This document shows, one piece after another, positions 23,402-24,130 of a DNA stretch of 24,130 bases; position 1 is the stretch's first letter; each line of letters starts with the position of its first letter. Location of the stretch: NCBI GenBank assembly GCA_020851395.1, contig JADZCW010000225.1, positions 1-24,130 on the forward strand, given 5' to 3'. This stretch comes from Phycisphaeraceae bacterium (GTDB taxonomy: Bacteria; Planctomycetota; Phycisphaerae; Phycisphaerales; Phycisphaeraceae). The notes under the pieces were generated by a model. That model did not search any database. It saw only the letters and a program-made list of their open reading frames with translations, and was not told where the DNA came from. A program made the translations under genes and the position numbers.

Positions 23402-24016
23402 TCAGGCGGGGTCGCCCATGGGGCGGGGCTTGACGACGACGGCGGGGTTGCCGGCGACGATCATGCCGGGGGGGACGTCGCGCATGACCACGGCGCAGGC
23501 GCCGACGATGCAGTTGTCGCCGACGGTGACGGTCGGGCCGATGAAGGCCCTGGCGCAGACCCAGACGCCCGAGCCGATCTTGACGGGGGTGCGGAGCATG
23601 GGCAGGTGGGGCTGGGTGTAGTCGTGGGAGCCGGCGCAGAGCTCGGCGTCCTGGGAGATGGTGGTGTGGTCGCCGATGTCGATGGTGCCGGCGTTCCAGA
23701 GCTTGACGGAGCCGGCGACGGAGCTGTGCTGGCCCATGGTCAGCTTCCAGGGGTGGAGGAGTCGGACGGGCTTGCCGAGCTTGGAGGTCGGGGGGATCTT
23801 GGCGCCGAAGAGGCAGATCCAGAAGCGTCGCCAGGCGTTGGCGCGGCGGGGAGCCCAGTTGACGAGGGTGGCCTGGGTGAGCTCCCAGCAGAACCGCTTG
23901 GCGTACTCGCCGAGGGTGTAGGGGGCCTTCTCGCAGAGGTCCAGGCGTTGGAAGATGCCGGGCTTGGCGGGGGAGGACGATGTCGCGTCGGGGTGGGGTC
24001 GATCGGGGATCGTCAT
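23402..24016 (-). CDS. WcaF-like hexapeptide-repeat acetyltransferase
   Basis: This 204-residue protein is a left-handed beta-helix O-acetyltransferase of the WcaF/LacA/NodL type, which transfers acetyl groups from acetyl-CoA to sugars of polysaccharides. Hexapeptide repeats run from about residue 88 to the end (for example IDIGDHTTISQDAELCAGS and VTVGDNCIVGACAVV), with the probable catalytic His in AGSHDYT and the usual closing GNPAVVVKPR. The N-terminal KAPYTLGEYAKRFCWELTQATLVNW is characteristic of the WcaF subgroup. The ATG at 24016 has GAGG about six bases upstream. The same-strand gene just upstream (partial) suggests a polysaccharide cluster that continues beyond the window. Confidence 0.9.
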   Translation of the reverse strand: MTIPDRPHPDATSSSPAKPGIFQRLDLCEKAPYTLGEYAKRFCWELTQATLVNWAPRRANAWRRFWICLFGAKIPPTSKLGKPVRLLHPWKLTMGQHSSVAGSVKLWNAGTIDIGDHTTISQDAELCAGSHDYTQPHLPMLRTPVKIGSGVWVCARAFIGPTVTVGDNCIVGACAVVMRDVPPGMIVAGNPAVVVKPRPMGDPA

Positions 24017-24061
24017 GGGGTTCCTCGATGGTGGGTCGGAGTGCGAGACCCGAAATTCTAG

Positions 24062-24130
24062 TCAGGCTTGGCGGGCGGGATCAGGGTCGAGGGTGACGCC
24101 GTGCTCGAGGACGTCGGCGAAGCGGGCGCA
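24062..24130 (-). CDS. 3' end of an unidentified gene (partial)
   Basis: The last 22 codons of a minus-strand frame end in TGA (complement at 24062-24064) and read CARFADVLEHGVTLDPDPA and four more residues. Third positions are almost all G or C, as in the neighbouring genes, which supports real coding. The fragment is too short to identify. Given the WcaF-like gene 45 bp downstream, a glycosyltransferase or other polysaccharide gene is plausible but only a guess. Confidence 0.55.
   Translation of the reverse strand, partial: CARFADVLEHGVTLDPDPARQA

Overview
The window is about 24 kb of very GC-rich bacterial chromosome with GC-biased third codon positions and short intergenic gaps. The gene content fits a planctomycete, most likely of the Phycisphaerae: a Cys-type sulfatase, a eukaryotic-type UDP-sugar pyrophosphorylase (UDPGP type 1), an FkbM methyltransferase, a GT87-like membrane glycosyltransferase, a bacterial Ser/Thr kinase, a divergent S8 peptidase and a stand-alone MshEN domain. 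This assignment is inferred from gene content; the window has no rRNA or other phylogenetic marker. I saw no tRNA, rRNA, CRISPR array, transposase, integrase or phage gene, so it reads as core chromosome.

Layout. (1) 1-776: 3' end of xylose isomerase on the plus strand, closed by a good intrinsic terminator. (2) 785-5574, minus: a tight run rsmE, UDP-sugar pyrophosphorylase, sulfatase, FkbM methyltransferase, with gaps of about 84, 34 and 43 bp. (3) 5817-8624: an Ala/Pro/Glu-rich protein with a C-terminal membrane helix (plus), a convergent 12-TM MFS transporter overlapping it tail to tail, and a small diiron ferritin-like protein. (4) 8761-10336, plus: mannose-1-phosphate guanylyltransferase and the RuvX/YqgF nuclease. 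(5) 10356-10865, minus: a lone MshEN-domain protein. (6) 11087-18494, minus: four envelope genes in a row (secreted helical-repeat protein, GT87-like glycosyltransferase, membrane-anchored S8 peptidase, secreted SH3b protein) ending at a terminator. (7) 18495-20956, plus: a nitrogen module, with a sigma-54-type -24/-12 element, a leader of about 335 nt, amtB, glnK/PII and a perfect-stem terminator. (8) 20990-24130, minus: a Ser/Thr kinase, a PGRP/Amidase_2-like protein without zinc ligands, a 73-residue lipoprotein, a WcaF-type acetyltransferase and the last codons of another gene.

How it fits together. Several genes serve sugar-nucleotide and surface-polysaccharide chemistry (ManC-type enzyme, UDPGP enzyme, FkbM, GT87-like, WcaF-like, sulfatase). 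A second theme is proteins that keep a fold but lose or change expected key residues: PII lacks the uridylylated Tyr51, the amidase-like protein lacks its zinc ligands, the S8 peptidase lacks the usual Asp motif, and the kinase is non-RD. I found no clear novel defence or mobile system. The strongest second-look items are the sigma-54 promoter and long leader driving amtB-glnK with a Tyr51-less PII, the zinc-less amidase, and the four-gene envelope cluster.
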